DNA from: Reticulitermes speratus
Taxonomy: Eukaryota; Arthropoda; Insecta; Blattodea; Rhinotermitidae
Direction of reading: 5' to 3'
Length of the DNA stretch: 64,000 nt
Assembly: GCA_021186555.1 (NCBI GenBank)
Contig: JAJKFL010000005.1
Span: 55,265,635 to 55,329,634, forward strand
The notes beneath the pieces are model-generated. The model searched no databases and was not told the origin of the DNA. It saw only the letters and a list, made by a program, of their open reading frames with translations. The position numbers and the translations under genes are program-made. This document shows, piece by piece, positions 44,113 through 56,640 of the stretch; within the stretch, counting starts at the first letter, position 1; each line of letters opens with the position of its first letter.

Positions 44113-44645
44113 ATTATTCGGGTGATCAAATGAAACAGAATGAGATTGGCGGGGCGTGTAGCACTTATGGGGGAGAAGAGATTGCATAAAGGACTTTGGT
44201 GGGTAAAACTGAAGGAAAGAGTTCAATTTGAAGACCTAGGCGTAGATGGGAGAATTATATTATAAGGGGCATTAAGGCCATAATTAAGGATAGAAATAAC
44301 GGAAAGACGAGGGAGAAAACGTAAGCAGCTACTGGATGACCTTAAGGAAAAGAGAAGATACTGTAAATTGAAAGAGGAAGCACTAGATCGCACCCTGTGG
44401 AGAACTCGCTTTGGAAGAGGCTACGGACCTGTCGTAAGACAGACTGCAGTATGAATGGAAGAATTAAGGCCATAAGCTGGGGTGGATTCGAGTCATATAG
44501 TTAAGGATAGGGAGAAGTGGAGGACTGTTGTGAATACGGTAATGAACCTCCACGTTCGATACAGTGCGGGAGATTTTTTGCCTCGCTGAGGAAGCAGGAA
44601 GTCGTGCCAAGAAGGACTTTGTGGCATGGAGCCAGACGCACAGTA
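44113..44645 (+). mobile_element. Non-LTR retrotransposon 3' end interrupted by another retrotransposon end
   Basis: Left half: TTCGGGTGATCAAATG, GGCGGGGCGTGTAGCA, CCTAGGCGTAGATGGG. Right half: GGATAGGGAGAAGTGGAGGA, GTTGTGAATACGGTAATGAA and AAGAAGGACTTTGTGGCATG. The two halves belong to one degraded element, separated by the nested insertion. A 115-codon minus-strand frame is antisense. Confidence 0.75.
44284..44462 (+). mobile_element. Nested 5'-truncated retrotransposon end with 13-bp target duplication
   Basis: Flanked by ATTAAGGCCATAA at 44271-44283 and 44463-44475. The insert is open from its first base to a TGA at 44452-44454. The peptide contains QLLDDLKEKRRY, LWRTRFGRGYGPVVRQT and a basic start, the C-terminal type of a different insect non-LTR polymerase. 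The insert ends 8 bp after the stop codon, without an A-rich tail. Confidence 0.82.
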
Positions 44646-44809
44646 GAACAGCTCTGTAGATTGCTGTACTGACAGGACATCTTCAGGACTAAGGACAAAA
44701 TGCAGGTCCTGCCACACAAGCAGTGGCGTGTGGACTGACCCAAAGACATCCTGTTCGTCTCGCGAGGCAAAGAATCGATCCGCCGAGGTAGGTTAAAAGG
44801 AAGGCAGTA

Positions 44810-45735
44810 TTTGTACCGCGCCTGAATAAACCAGGGTCCTACAGACACTTCTGTACCGCGCCTGTATAAACCAGCGTCCTACAGATACTTCTGTACCGCG
44901 CCTGTATAAACCAGCGTCCTACAGACACTTCTGTACCGCGCCTGTATATACCAGCGTCCTACAGACACTTCTGTACCGCGCCTGTATAAACCAGCGTCCT
45001 ACAGATACTTCTGTACCGTGCCTGTATAAACCAGCGTCCTACAGACACTTCTGTACCGCGCCTGTATAAACCAGCGTCCTACAGACACTTCTGTATCGCG
45101 CCTGTATAAACCAGCGTCCTACAGACACTTATGTACCGCGCCTGTATAAACCAGCGTCCTACAGACACTTCTGTACCGCGCCTGTATAAACCAGCGTCCT
45201 ACAGACACTTCTGTACCGCGCCTGTATAAACCAGCGTCCTACAGATACTTCTGTACCGCGCCTGTATAAACCAGCGTCCTACAGACACTTCTGTACCGCG
45301 CCTGTATATACCAGCGTCCTACAGACACTTCTGTACCGCGCCTGTATAAACCAGCGTCCTACAGACACTTCTGTACCGCGCCTGTATAAACCAGCGTCCT
45401 ACAGACACTTCTGTATCGCGCCTGTATAAACCAGCGTCCTACAGACACTTCTGTACCGCGCCTGTATAAACCAGCGTCCTACAGACACTTCTGTACCGCG
45501 CCTGTATAAACCAGCGTCCTACAGACACTTCTGTACCGCGCCTGTATAAACCAGCGTCCTACAGACACTTCTGTACCGCGCCTGTATAAACCAGCGTCCT
45601 ACAGACACTTCTGTACCGCGCCTGTATAAACCAGCGTCCTACAGACACTTCTGTACCGCGCCTGTATAAACCAGCGTCCTACAGACACTTCTGTACCGCG
45701 CCTGTATAAACCAGCGTCCTACAGACACTTCTGTA
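44810..45735. repeat. 40-bp minisatellite, about 23 copies (first 40-bp family)
   Basis: The unit starts TGTACCGCGCCTGTATAAAC and ends CAGACACTTC. Variants are few (CAGATACTTC, TATATACC, GTATCGCG). Apart from TACCGCGC it is unrelated to the 114-bp unit. Confidence 0.98.
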
Positions 45736-45939
45736 CCCATGGTTACCGATAAAAGTTCCCACGCACTCACGCAGCACGTTGCACAGTGCCCATCAATTGT
45801 TACGTCAGCCCTCAGCAAACCTTTTGTCTCTATGGACTGAAAATTTATGGCGGGATTCTCAGTCAACGGTGCGCGATACGCAATCGAGACGTACGAACAG
45901 GAAACGACTTTGAATGTTGCTAGATTTCAGGTTATTACA

Positions 45940-46090
45940 GCGGTACTGGTGAAGATGGCGATCTTCAGGTTTATTACCGCAGGTACCACAGTGTCGATGG
46001 CACTGTCTCCATTCAGGAAGTCCATGAGCAGTGACTTCCCTGAAGATGGAGACATCGAGTGCCTCCGAAACAGTGGTACATCTACACCCA
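45940..46090. repeat. Hammerhead-like pair
   Basis: A forward box TGAAGATGG at 45952 is followed by partly inverted sequence and then a second core, CCCTGAAGATGGAGAC at 46038 with CCTCCGAAAC at 46062. The cleavage-side box reads CAGTGG, so the expected cleavage triplet is missing. Confidence 0.45.
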
Positions 46091-46634
46091 ATACCAGTAT
46101 ATACGGTGTCTGTCCCTGCAGGCTGGGCTCTTCCGTATATGATTATGAACAATCTAAAGATTGAAATTCATCAGAACTATAAACAATCAGTTCCTTCCTC
46201 ACAGTAAACACACACAAGCTCATTACAAAAGCCAATTAATTAATGTTGTTAAGGAAAAAACGGCCGTTTATTTTGATATCATATGGAACACACAATACAC
46301 TTTGTAGGAAGAAGCAGGGTCTTTGAGTATTAAAGGTGGTGGCAGGTCCTGAGTAAATACATGTAAATAATATAATATGATGCTTTTCAGGCTTCCTTTA
46401 CAAGCTTAACACAAGAAGCTTAGTATGGTGGTCACGTCTGCCCTTCCGAGAGTGACAAAGTGTCAGCACGTTGCATGTATTAGTGCAGATTTTAAATAAG
46501 CCTCACGCACTTAAAAAACGGTTGGTAGGACTGTGCAATAAATTATGGAGTACATTCCAACTTTGTTTAAAAAGAAAATCAGGATGAAAATGGCTACTTA
46601 AATCAGTAAACAAACAAACCTCTAAAGAATAAAA
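46091..46634. other. No recognised gene
   Basis: A stretch at 46195-46300 (CAGTAAACACACACAAGCTC, then TAATGTTGTTAAGGAAA) looks like a very old, single diverged 114-bp unit. Otherwise AT-rich. Confidence 0.45.
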
Positions 46635-47478
46635 TTAACCTGAATATATATTTAAAGACTCAGTCCGTACCGCGCAGTAAACACTCCGTCTCAGTTATAC
46701 AAACCAGTCAGTTAATGCTGTACAGTGAAATAATGGCTGTTTGTTCTGAGATCCACACAAAACACATAAATACAGTCCGTACCGCGCAGTAAACACACTC
46801 CGTCTCAGTTATACAAACCAGTCAGTTAATGCCGTACAGTGAAATAATCACTGTTTGTTCTGAGATCCACACGAAACACATAAATACAGTCCGTACCGCG
46901 CAGTAAACACACTCCGTCTCAGTTACACAAACCAGTCAGTTAATGTTGTACAGTGAAATAATCGCTGTTTGTTCTGAGATCCACACAAAACACATAAATA
47001 CAGTCCGTACCGCGCAGTAAACACACTCCGTCTCAGTTATACAAACCAGTCAGTTAATGTTGTACAGTGAAATAATCGCTGTTTGTTCTGAGATCCACAC
47101 AAAACACATAAATACAGTCCGTACCGCGCAGTAAACACACTCCGTCTCAGTTATACAAACCAGTCAGTTAATGCTGTACAGTGAAATAATCGCTGTTTGT
47201 TCTGAGATCCACACAAAACACATAAATACAGTCCGTACCGCGCAGTAAACACACTCCGTCTCAGTTATACAAACCAGTCAGTTAATGTTGTACAGTGAAA
47301 TAATGGCTGTTTGTTCTGAGATCCACACAAAACACATAAATACAGTCCGTACCGCGCAGTAAACACACTCCGTCTCAGTTATACAAACCAGTCAGTTAAT
47401 GCTGTACAGTGAAATAATCGCTGTTTGTTCTGAGATCCACACATAAATACACTGTGTGAGCAGAACGTAGAGTTTTTA
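46635..47478 (+). mobile_element. piggyBac-like element with 114-bp array (copy 8)
   Basis: The left end is TTAACCTGAATATATATTTA at 46635. About seven units follow, and then the start of the right arm (CACTGTGTGAGCAGAACG). The rest of the right arm is missing. Confidence 0.75.
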
Positions 47479-48628
47479 TGCGCTTTCGCAAAATTGCGAA
47501 AAGCGACTATTAGATCCGTCATGACTGTCTGTCTGTGTCCGCATGGAACAACCTGGCTCCCACTGCCTGGATTTTCAAGACATTTGATTTTCGAGGATTT
47601 TTCGAACATTTGTCAGGAGAATTCACTTTTCATTAAAATCTTACAAGAATAACGGACACTTTACACACATTTTATGTTCAATAACTTTTTCCCTAAAATC
47701 GTGCCATTTATGAGATAATGTGGAAAAATACGGTACAGCCAGACAGGCCACAGATGACAACATAATACGGCGCATGCGCTTTGCATGCTGGATAACTAAG
47801 GCTACAGACACACACTCCGAATATATAATACTTATTGCTTTTACACGGCAAAAATGGTTACGGGAACGCATCTCAATTTTGCGTTAATACGTACATTGCC
47901 TGTCTTGTTTAGTGTTAAACCTGGTGTTACATAAACTAAAACACTGGTACTTTAAGTGCTAAATTAGTGAATGTAGTTGGTGAGTTTTCCGCGTGCAGCG
48001 CTGTGTCAGAAATGTGGGTGTGATATGCCTGACGTCATTTTAACAAGCACCGGCTACTGCGCTCTGTAAGCCGTTACACAGCAATACATTATATTCTGTG
48101 CATTATTTATTTGCAACATTTTAAATATAATTCAATCCGTACGTCTGCCTATGTATTTAGTGAAATGACAATTTTTTACTCTAAGCGAAATGCAATTCCT
48201 CGAAATGTTTATATAAATTGATACAATTCGAAGTTTTAATTTCTCCCGAACGGTTGTGCAAACAACAGATGATTAAATCTGTTTTTCTCTGTTTGTAATT
48301 TCGAAAACTGAAAACTAAATATCATTTTGTTGTAATACGTGTATCAGTGTTTGACATCACAGTGCACACACTCGTATAAACACGGTTACAGGAAATTATT
48401 AAACAATTCTATCGGATGGCATTCGTGGCAGTAAAGAAACTGAGCCATTTTGTTTTTGTGTGTAGACTACGCAGGTACTTTCGAAAGGCTTCCAAATTCG
48501 CTAGGTTATTAACGGCGCTATTTCGATTAGGAAATATAGTGTTAAGGTGGTTCTTCATTAGCAGCTGTGGAACTGTTAACGAAAACTGGGAAAATGTTCT
48601 TCCGTAAAACGTTACAAGCTACCTAACT
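47479..48628. other. No recognised gene
   Basis: AT-rich, apparently unique. Short frames (60-76 codons) without domains. Confidence 0.4.
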
Positions 48629-50731
48629 GTACTGTGCTGTGAAGGGCCGGTCATTGTCTGCAGGGCCGGTACTGTGCTGTGAAGGGCCGGTCACTGTCTG
48701 CAAGGCCTGTACTGTGCTGTGAAGGGCCGGTCACTGTCTGCAAGGCCTGTACTGTGCTGTGAAGGGCCAGTCACTGTCTGCAGGGCCTGTACTGTGCTGT
48801 GAAGGGCCGGTCACTCTCTGCAAGGCCTGTACTGTGTTGTGAAGGGCCGGTCACTGTCTGCAAGGCCTGTACTGTGCTGTGAAGGGCCGGTCACTGTCTG
48901 CAAGGCCTGTACTGTGTTGTGAAGGGCCGGTCACTGTCTGCAAGGCCTGTACTGTGCTGTGAAGGGCCGGTCACTGTCTGCAAGGCCTGTACTGTGCTGT
49001 GAAGGGCCGGTCACTGTCTGCAAGGCCTGTACTGTGCTGTGAAGGGCCGGTCACTGTCTGCAAGGCCTGTACTGTGCTGTGAAGGGCCGGTCACTGTCTG
49101 CAAGGCCTGTACTGTGTTGTGAAGGGCCGGTCACTGTCTGCAAGGCCTGTACTGTGCTGTGAAGGGCCGGTCACTGTCTGCAAGGCCTGTACTGTGCTGT
49201 GAAGGGCCGGTCACTGTCTGCAAGGCCTGTACTGTGCTGTGAAGGGCCGGTCACTGTCTGCAAGGCCTGTACTGTGCTGTGAAGGGCCGGTCACTGTCTG
49301 CAAGGCCTGTACTGTGTTGTGAAGGGCCGGTCACTGTCTGCAAGGCCTGTACTGTGTTGTGAAGGGCCGGTCACTGTCTGCAAGGACTGTACTGTGCTGT
49401 GAAGGGCCGGTCACTGTCTGCAAGGCCTGTACTGTGTTGTGAAGGGCCGGTCACTGTCTGCAAGGCCTGTACTGTGTTGTGAAGGGCCGGTCACTGTCTG
49501 CAAGGCCTGTACTGTGCTGTGAAGGGCCGGTCACTGTCTGCAAGGCCTGTACTGTGCTGTGAAGGGCCGGTCACTGTCTGCAAGGCCTGTACTGTGCTGT
49601 GAAGGGCCGGTCACTGTCTGCAAGGCCTGTACTGTGCTGTGAAGGGCCGGTCACTGTCTGCAAGGCCTGTACTGTGCTGTGAAGGGCCGGTCACTGTCTG
49701 CAAGGCCTGTACTGTGCTGTGAAGGGCCGGTCACTGTCTGCAAGGCCTGTACTGTGCTGTGAAGGGCCGGTCACTGTCTGCAAGGCCTGTACTGTGCTGT
49801 GAAGGGCCGGTCACTGTCTGCAAGGCCTGTACTGTGTTGTGAAGGGCCGGTCACTGTCTGCAAGGCCTGTACTGTGCTGTGAAGGGCCGGTCACTGTCTG
49901 CAAGGCCTGTACTGTGCTGTGAAGGGCCGGTCACTGTCTGCAAGGCCTGTACTGTGTTGTGAAGGGCCGGTCACTGTCTGCAAGGCCTGTACTGTGTTGT
50001 GAAGGGCCGGTCACTGTCTGCAAGGCCTGTACTGTGCTGTGAAGGGCCGGTCACTGTCTGCAAGGCCTGTACTGTGTTGTGAAGGGCCGGTCACTGTCTG
50101 CAAGGCCTGTACTGTGTTGTGAAGGGCCGGTCACTGTCTGCAAGGCCTGTACTGTGTTGTGAAGGGCCGGTCACCATCTGCAGGGCCTGTAATGTGTTGT
50201 GTAAGGCCGGTCACTATCTGCAAGGCCTGTACTGTGTTGTGAAGGGCCGGTCACTATCTGCAGGGCCTGTAATGTGTTGTGTAAGGCCGGTCACTATCTG
50301 CAAGGCCTGTACTGTGTTGTGAAGGGCCGGTCACTATCTGCAGGGCCTGTAATGTGTTGTGTAAGGCCGGTCACTGTCTGCAGGGCCTGAACTGTGTTGT
50401 GAAGGGTCGGTCACTGTCTGCAGGGACTGTACTGTGCTGTGTAAGGCCGGTCACTGTCTGCAGGGCCTGTACTGTGTTGTGAAGGGCCGGTCACTGTCTG
50501 CAGGGCCTGTACTGTGCTGTGTAAGGCCGGTCACTGTCTGCAGGGCCTGTACTGTGCTGTGTAAGGCCGGTCACTATCTGCAGGGCCTGTACTGTGCTGT
50601 GTAAGGCCGGTCACTGTCTGCAGGGCCTGTACTGTGCTGTGAAGGGCCGGTCACTATCTGCAGGGCCTGTACTGTGCTGTGTAAGGCCGGTCACTATCTG
50701 CAGGGCCTGTACTGTGCTGTGAAGGGCCGCA
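48629..50731. repeat. 40-bp satellite, about 52 copies (second 40-bp family)
   Basis: The unit starts TACTGTGCTGTGAAGGGCCG and ends GTCTGCAAGGCCTG. The array is very uniform in its first two thirds. From about 50165 GTAAGG and TCACTATCTG variants alternate, giving a local 80-bp dimer. Confidence 0.98.
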
Positions 50732-51084
50732 CCCAGATCACTTGCTTGTAGTGACAGAATATTCAGATGCGATACCATTGTTATCTTTGCTTCTCTCTCC
50801 TTGACTCAAGTGGGTTTCCGGTTTCTCAGTGTTGTTGTTTGAATGGCTTTTGGTCGGCCCCCCGGTGAAGTCTTTCATGTGGCACTCAACGCGGGCTGAT
50901 ACACACACCACTCAGTAAGTGGCAAAATAAATATTTGTTTAAGCCTCGAACCTTGCTGCAACCAGTAGCGGCTCGCAGCATCTGCAATGCGAACATGTGC
51001 TTTGGGATTTAGAATCTCAGATCAAACGACAGGTCAGGGATGACCAAAGTGCCATAACGAGATTAAGAACAGATTATGTGGTTA
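50732..51084. other. No recognised feature
   Basis: Unique-looking spacer between the 40-bp satellite and the next piggyBac-like element. Confidence 0.4.
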
Positions 51085-52911
51085 TTAAACCTTTGAAGCC
51101 CAGTGTTTACTGCATGTACCACCAGGTTTAACATTCACAAATTCTACGTTCTGCCCACACAATGTATTTATGTGTTTTGTGTGGATCTCAGAACAAACAG
51201 CGATTATTTCACTGTACAACATTAACTGACTGGTTTGTATAACTGAGACGGAGTGTGTTTTACTGCGCGGTACGGACTGTATTTATGTGTTTTGTGTGGA
51301 TCTCAGAACAAACAGCGATTATTTCACTGTACAACATTAACTGACAGGTTTGTATAACTGAGACGGAGTGTGTTTACTGCGCGGTACGGACTGTATTTAT
51401 GTGTTTTGTGTGGATCTCAGAACAAACAGCGATTATTTCACCGTACAACATTAACTGACTGGTTTGTATAACTGAGACGGAGTGTGTTTACTGCGCGGTA
51501 CGGACTGTATTTATGTGTTTTGTGTGGATCTCAGAACAAACAGCGATTATTTCACTGTACAACATTAACTGACTGGTTTGTATAACTGAGACGGAGTGTG
51601 TTTACTGCGCGGTACGGACTGTATTTATGTGTTTTGTGTGGATCTCAGAACAAACAGCGATTATTTCACTGTACAACATTAACTGACTGGTTTGTATAAC
51701 TGAGACGGAGTGTGTTTACTGCGCGGTACGGACTGTATTTATGTGTTTTGTGTGGATCTCAGAACAAACAGCGATTATTTCACTGTACAACATTAACTGA
51801 CTGGTTTGTATAACTGAGACGGAGTGTGTTTACTGCGCGGTACGGACTGTATTTATGTGTTTTGTGTGGATCTCAGAACAAACAGCGATTATTTCACTGT
51901 ACAACATTAACTGATTGGTTTGTATAACTGAGACGGAGTGTGTTTACTGCGCGGTACGGACTGTATTTATGTGTTTTGTGTGGATCTCAGAACAAACAGC
52001 GATTATTTCACTTTACAACATTAACTGACTGGTTTGTATAACTGAGACGGAGTGTGTTTACTGCGCGGTACGGACTGTATTTATGTGTTTTGTGTGGATC
52101 TCAGAACAAACAGCGATTATTTCACTGTACAACATTAACTGATTGGTTTGTATAACTGAGACGGAGTGTGTTTACTGCGCGGTACGGACTGTATTTATGT
52201 GTTTTGTGTGGATCTCAGAACAAACAGCGATTATTTCACTGTACAACATTAACTGACTGGTTTGTATAACTGAGACGGAGTGTGTTTACTGCGCGGTACG
52301 GACTGTATTTATGTGTTTTGTGTGGATCTCAGAACAAACAGCGATTATTTCACTGTACAACATTAACTGACTGGTTTGTATAACTGAGACGGAGTGTGTT
52401 TACTGCGCGGTACGGACTGTATTTATGTGTTTTGTGTGGATCTCAGAACAAACAGCGATTATTTCACTGTACAACATTAACTGACTGGTTTGTATAACTG
52501 AGACGGAGTGTGTTTACTGCGCGGTACGGACTGTATTTATGTGTTTTGTGTGGATCTCAGAACAAACAGCGATTATTTCACTGTACAACATTAACTGACT
52601 GGTTTGTATAACTGAGACGGAGTGTGTTTACTGCGCGGTACGGACTGTATTTATGTGTTTTGTGTGGATCTCAGAACAAACAGCGATTATTTCACTGTAC
52701 AACATTAACTGACTGGTTTGTATAACTGAGACGGAGTGTGTTTACTGCGCGGTACGGACTGTATTTATGTGTTTTGTGTGGATCTCAGAACAAACAGCGA
52801 TTATTTCACTGTACAACATTTACTGACTGGTTTGTATAACTGAGACGGAGTGTGTTTACTGCGCGGTACGGACTGAATCTTTAACGTTAATGTTAGTCTT
52901 TAAAGGGTTAA
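51085..52911 (-). mobile_element. piggyBac-like element with 114-bp array (copy 9), best-preserved ends
   Basis: TTAA at 51085-51088 and at 52908-52911 bracket inverted ends: TTAAACCTTTGAAG at one side and CTTTAAAGGGTTAA at the other. The interior has about 15 units of 114 bp. The layout is right arm, array, then a short left arm. No transposase frame. Confidence 0.85.
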
Positions 52912-52920
52912 AGGATTTCA

Positions 52921-52956
52921 AATATATATATGTGTATATATATATATATATATATA
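52921..52956. repeat. TA-rich microsatellite
   Basis: ATATATATATGTGTATATAT-type run. Confidence 0.9.
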
Positions 52957-54205
52957 CCATCTCGCGGACCCCTACGGCGCTGCTGACCACACTTTGAGAC
53001 CCACTGCTTTGGGCTAGTGCCAGTTCCGGCCTCCTTAACTTTACCACTCCCTATACTCGTTCTTATACCTTGCCATACATCTGTTTTTGCACCTGACGTA
53101 TGTTAGAAGCTTGTAAGGAAATAAGAGATTTACAAATTCACTTTCTTTCTAGATACATCTTCGCTCTTTACCCTACCAATATTTCCAGCTCTGTTATTAC
53201 AGTTTCATTTCTTGATCCATCAATTCTGGTGCAGTTGTTCAGACTTCCTGCTTTCCTTTTCAAAATTATCTTCCTATATCTTCTTCGGCGTTCAAAATTA
53301 ATTACAAACCTGTAATTGGTATTGCAGTACAGTTCCGTGGCCTATAGGCCTTACGTTCTAATAGAAGCAGGCTATAGACACATTTTGTAACCATCAAATA
53401 CAGTTTCCATGTTTCAGTAGGCCATAAAACCTTTATATAATAAGAATCCCTTCTGGCCTTTGGCTAGTGTTACTGATTTTAACATCGGAATCACGAACGT
53501 ACGGAACCATTTTCAATATAAAACTTATATTTGGCATCAAGAAATTAGAAGTACCGTATCAATGATAATAATAATATAGAAACCTCAAATGGCAAAAAGC
53601 ATGAAAATTTATTTTTGAAAAATACAATAAAAAAGGGTTATAAAATAAGTTACATGACTGGAGGACAATCTGATTACATAAAGCTCCAAACAATCAACCT
53701 TACTTACTGAAAGAAGAGCTTGACTGAGCTGAGAGTGATCTGCGGAACAGCGGAAGAGTGGGGGGAAGCCGACTCGCCAGCCACGTGGTCTCTTCTCGAT
53801 TCGTCGGGACCAGTCACGATAGGTCGAGAACCTAGTATTAAAATGGGTTATTACGAAAGGTCTAAATCAACATAATTTTGTGTATAAATTCATCTAATGC
53901 GTTCAGTAAGACTTCTTAAAAGGCACTTTAAGGGTTATTGTATTGTACAAATTTCAAATCTTCATGGTAGTAAAGAATCGTGTGGTTTTCTCGGTTATAA
54001 CACTAGACAGCGGGTTTTACACCGTAAGTCTAGAATGCAGCTCGCTGCAGGCTGTACTGACACCTGTCAGCGGGTGAAGACTGCCACAGTGAATATATAT
54101 AAATGCATAGAACACCTGTGAAACGAACATTGAAGTAATGCACATTTGGACGACGTAAGGACTGTGTTATTTTTGTAAATATAAGCTAACACGGTGTGCC
54201 GATAA
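52957..54205. other. No recognised gene
   Basis: AT-rich with several small frames. The 71- and 74-codon + strand frames have no domain. Confidence 0.4.
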
Positions 54206-54213
54206 CACGCGAC

Positions 54214-54272
54214 ATTACTGCAGGGCGCATGACTGCAGGGCGCATGACTGCAGGGTGCATGACTGCAGGGAT
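54214..54272. repeat. 15-bp repeat, four copies
   Basis: Four copies of GCATGACTGCAGGGC type sequence, the last one diverging into GGGATGGG. Confidence 0.9.
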
Positions 54273-54359
54273 GGGAAAGGCCCTGCGGATATTTCGATCA
54301 AACAGCAGCGAAATATTAAACTCCGAAACATTGGGAACACTCTTAAGATGATGAGTAGC

Positions 54360-56485
54360 AGGTTTGACATTCACAAATTCTACGTTCTGCCCACACAGTG
54401 TATTTATGTGTTTTGTGTGGATCTCAGAACAAACAGCGATTATTTCACTGTACAACATTAACTGACTGGTTTGTATAACTGAGACGGAGTGTGTTTACTG
54501 CGCGGTACGGACTGTATTTATGTGTTTTGTGTGGATCTCAGAACAAACAGCGATTATTTCACTGTACAACATTAACTGACTGGTTTGTATAACTGAGACG
54601 GAGTGTGTTTACTGCGCGGTACGGACTGTATTTATGTGTTTTGTGTGGATCTCAGAACAAACAGCGATTATTTCACTATACAACATTAACTGACTGGTTT
54701 GTATAACTGAGACGGAATGTGTTTACTGCGCGGTACGGACTGTATTTATGTGTTTTGTGTGGATCTCAGAACAAACAGCGATTATTTCACTGTACAACAT
54801 TAACTGACTGGTTTGTATAACTGAGACGGAATGTGTTTACTGCGCGGTACGGACTGTATTTATGTGTTTTGTGTGGATCTCAGAACAAACAGCGATTATT
54901 TCACTATACAACATTAACTGACTGGTTTGTATAACTGAGACGGAATGTGTTTACTGCGCGGTACGGACTGTATTTATGTGTTTTGTGTGGATCTCAGAAC
55001 AAACAGCGATTATTTCACTGTACAACATTAACTGACTGGTTTGTATAACTGAGACGGAATGTGTTTACTGCGCGGTACGGACTGTATTTATGTGTTTTGT
55101 GTGGATCTCAGAACAAACAGCGATTATTTCACTATACAACATTAACTGACTGGTTTGTATAACTGAGACGGAATGTGTTTACTGCGCGGTACGGACTGTA
55201 TTTATGTGTTTTGTGTGGATCTCAGAACAAACAGCGATTATTTCACTGTACAACATTAACTGACTGGTTTGTATAACTGAGACGGAATGTGTTTACTGCG
55301 CGGTACGGACTGTATTTATGTGTTTTGTGTGGATCTCAGAACAAACAGCGATTATTTCACTATACAACATTAACTGACTGGTTTGTATAACTGAGACGGA
55401 ATGTGTTTACTGCGCGGTACGGACTGTATTTATGTGTTTTGTGTGGATCTCAGAACAAACAGCGATTATTTCACTGTACAACATTAACTGACTGGTTTGT
55501 ATAACTGAGACGGAATGTGTTTACTGCGCGGTACGGACTGTATTTATGTGTTTTGTGTGCATCTCAGAACAAACAGCGATTATTTCACTATACAACATTA
55601 ACTGACTGGTTTGTATAACTGAGACGGAGTGTGTTTACTGCGCGGTACGGACTGTATTTATGTGTTTTGTGTGGATCTCAGAACAAACAGCGATTATTTC
55701 ACTGTACAACATTAACTGACTGGTTTGTATAACTGAGACGGAGTGTGTTTACTGCGCGGTACGGACTGTATTTATGTGTTTTGTGTGCATCTCAGAACAA
55801 ACAGCGATTATTTCACTGTACAGCATTAACTGACTGGTTTGTATAACTGAGACGGAGTGTGTTTACTGCGCGGTACGGACTGTATTTATGTGTTTTGTGT
55901 GGATCTCAGAACAAACAGCGATTATTTCACTGTACAACATTAACTGACTGGTTTGTATAACTGAGACGGAGTGTGTTTACTGCGCGGTACGGACTGTATT
56001 TATGTGTTTTGTGTGCATCTCAGAACAAACAGCGATTATTTCACTGTACAGCATTAACTGACTGGTTTGTATAACTGAGACGGAGTGTGTTTACTGCGCG
56101 GTACGGACTGAATTTATGTGTTTTGTGTGGATCTCAGAACAAACAGCGATTATTTCACTGTACAACATTAACTGACTGGTTTGTATAACTGAGACGGAGT
56201 GTGTTTACTGCGCGGTACGGACTGTATTTATGTGTTTTGTGTGCATCTCAGAACAAACAGCGATTATTTCACTGTACAGCATTAACTGACTGGTTTGTAT
56301 AACTGAGACGGAGTGTGTTTACTGCGCGGTACGGACTGTATTTATGTGTTTTGTGTGCATCTCAGAACAAGCAGCGATTATTTCACTGTACAACATTAAC
56401 TGACTGGTTTGTATAACTGAGACGGAGCGTGTTCACTGCGCGGTACGAACTGAATCTTTATGTATAATTCAAGTCAAAATCAGCC
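54360..56485 (-). mobile_element. piggyBac-like element with 114-bp array (copy 10), with 228-bp higher-order repeats
   Basis: The right arm starts around GGTTTGACATTCACAAATTC. About 18 units follow. Over 54670-55600 the units alternate strictly between TTTCACTATACAAC and TTTCACTGTACAAC, so the real period there is 228 bp. The left arm (CTGAATCTTTATGTATAATTC) runs into a partial type C SINE. Both terminal TTAA sites are lost. Confidence 0.8.
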
Positions 56486-56640
56486 CTTTTCATTTCGCCC
56501 CTATCAGTACCATTCCACCAATGCTCCATACTCATCTTCATCTACACGTTGCTCTTAGCAGAAGAACTGGGAACCTTCTAAAAAGCAATCCTCTTTCGGA
56601 AATCAGGGAGCATTCGACACAAACTACTTTCATTTTTTCC
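56486..56640 (+). mobile_element. 5'-truncated type C SINE next to copy 10
   Basis: Body CCAATGCTCCATACTCATC, AAAAAGCAATCCTCTTTCGG and AAATCAGGGAGCATTCGAC match the other two type C copies. The tRNA-like head is missing. Confidence 0.75.

Noticed and set aside
50119-50322. 67-codon frame with repeating GRSLSA-type peptide
   Set aside because: Translation of the second 40-bp satellite. The frame survives only where variants remove stops.
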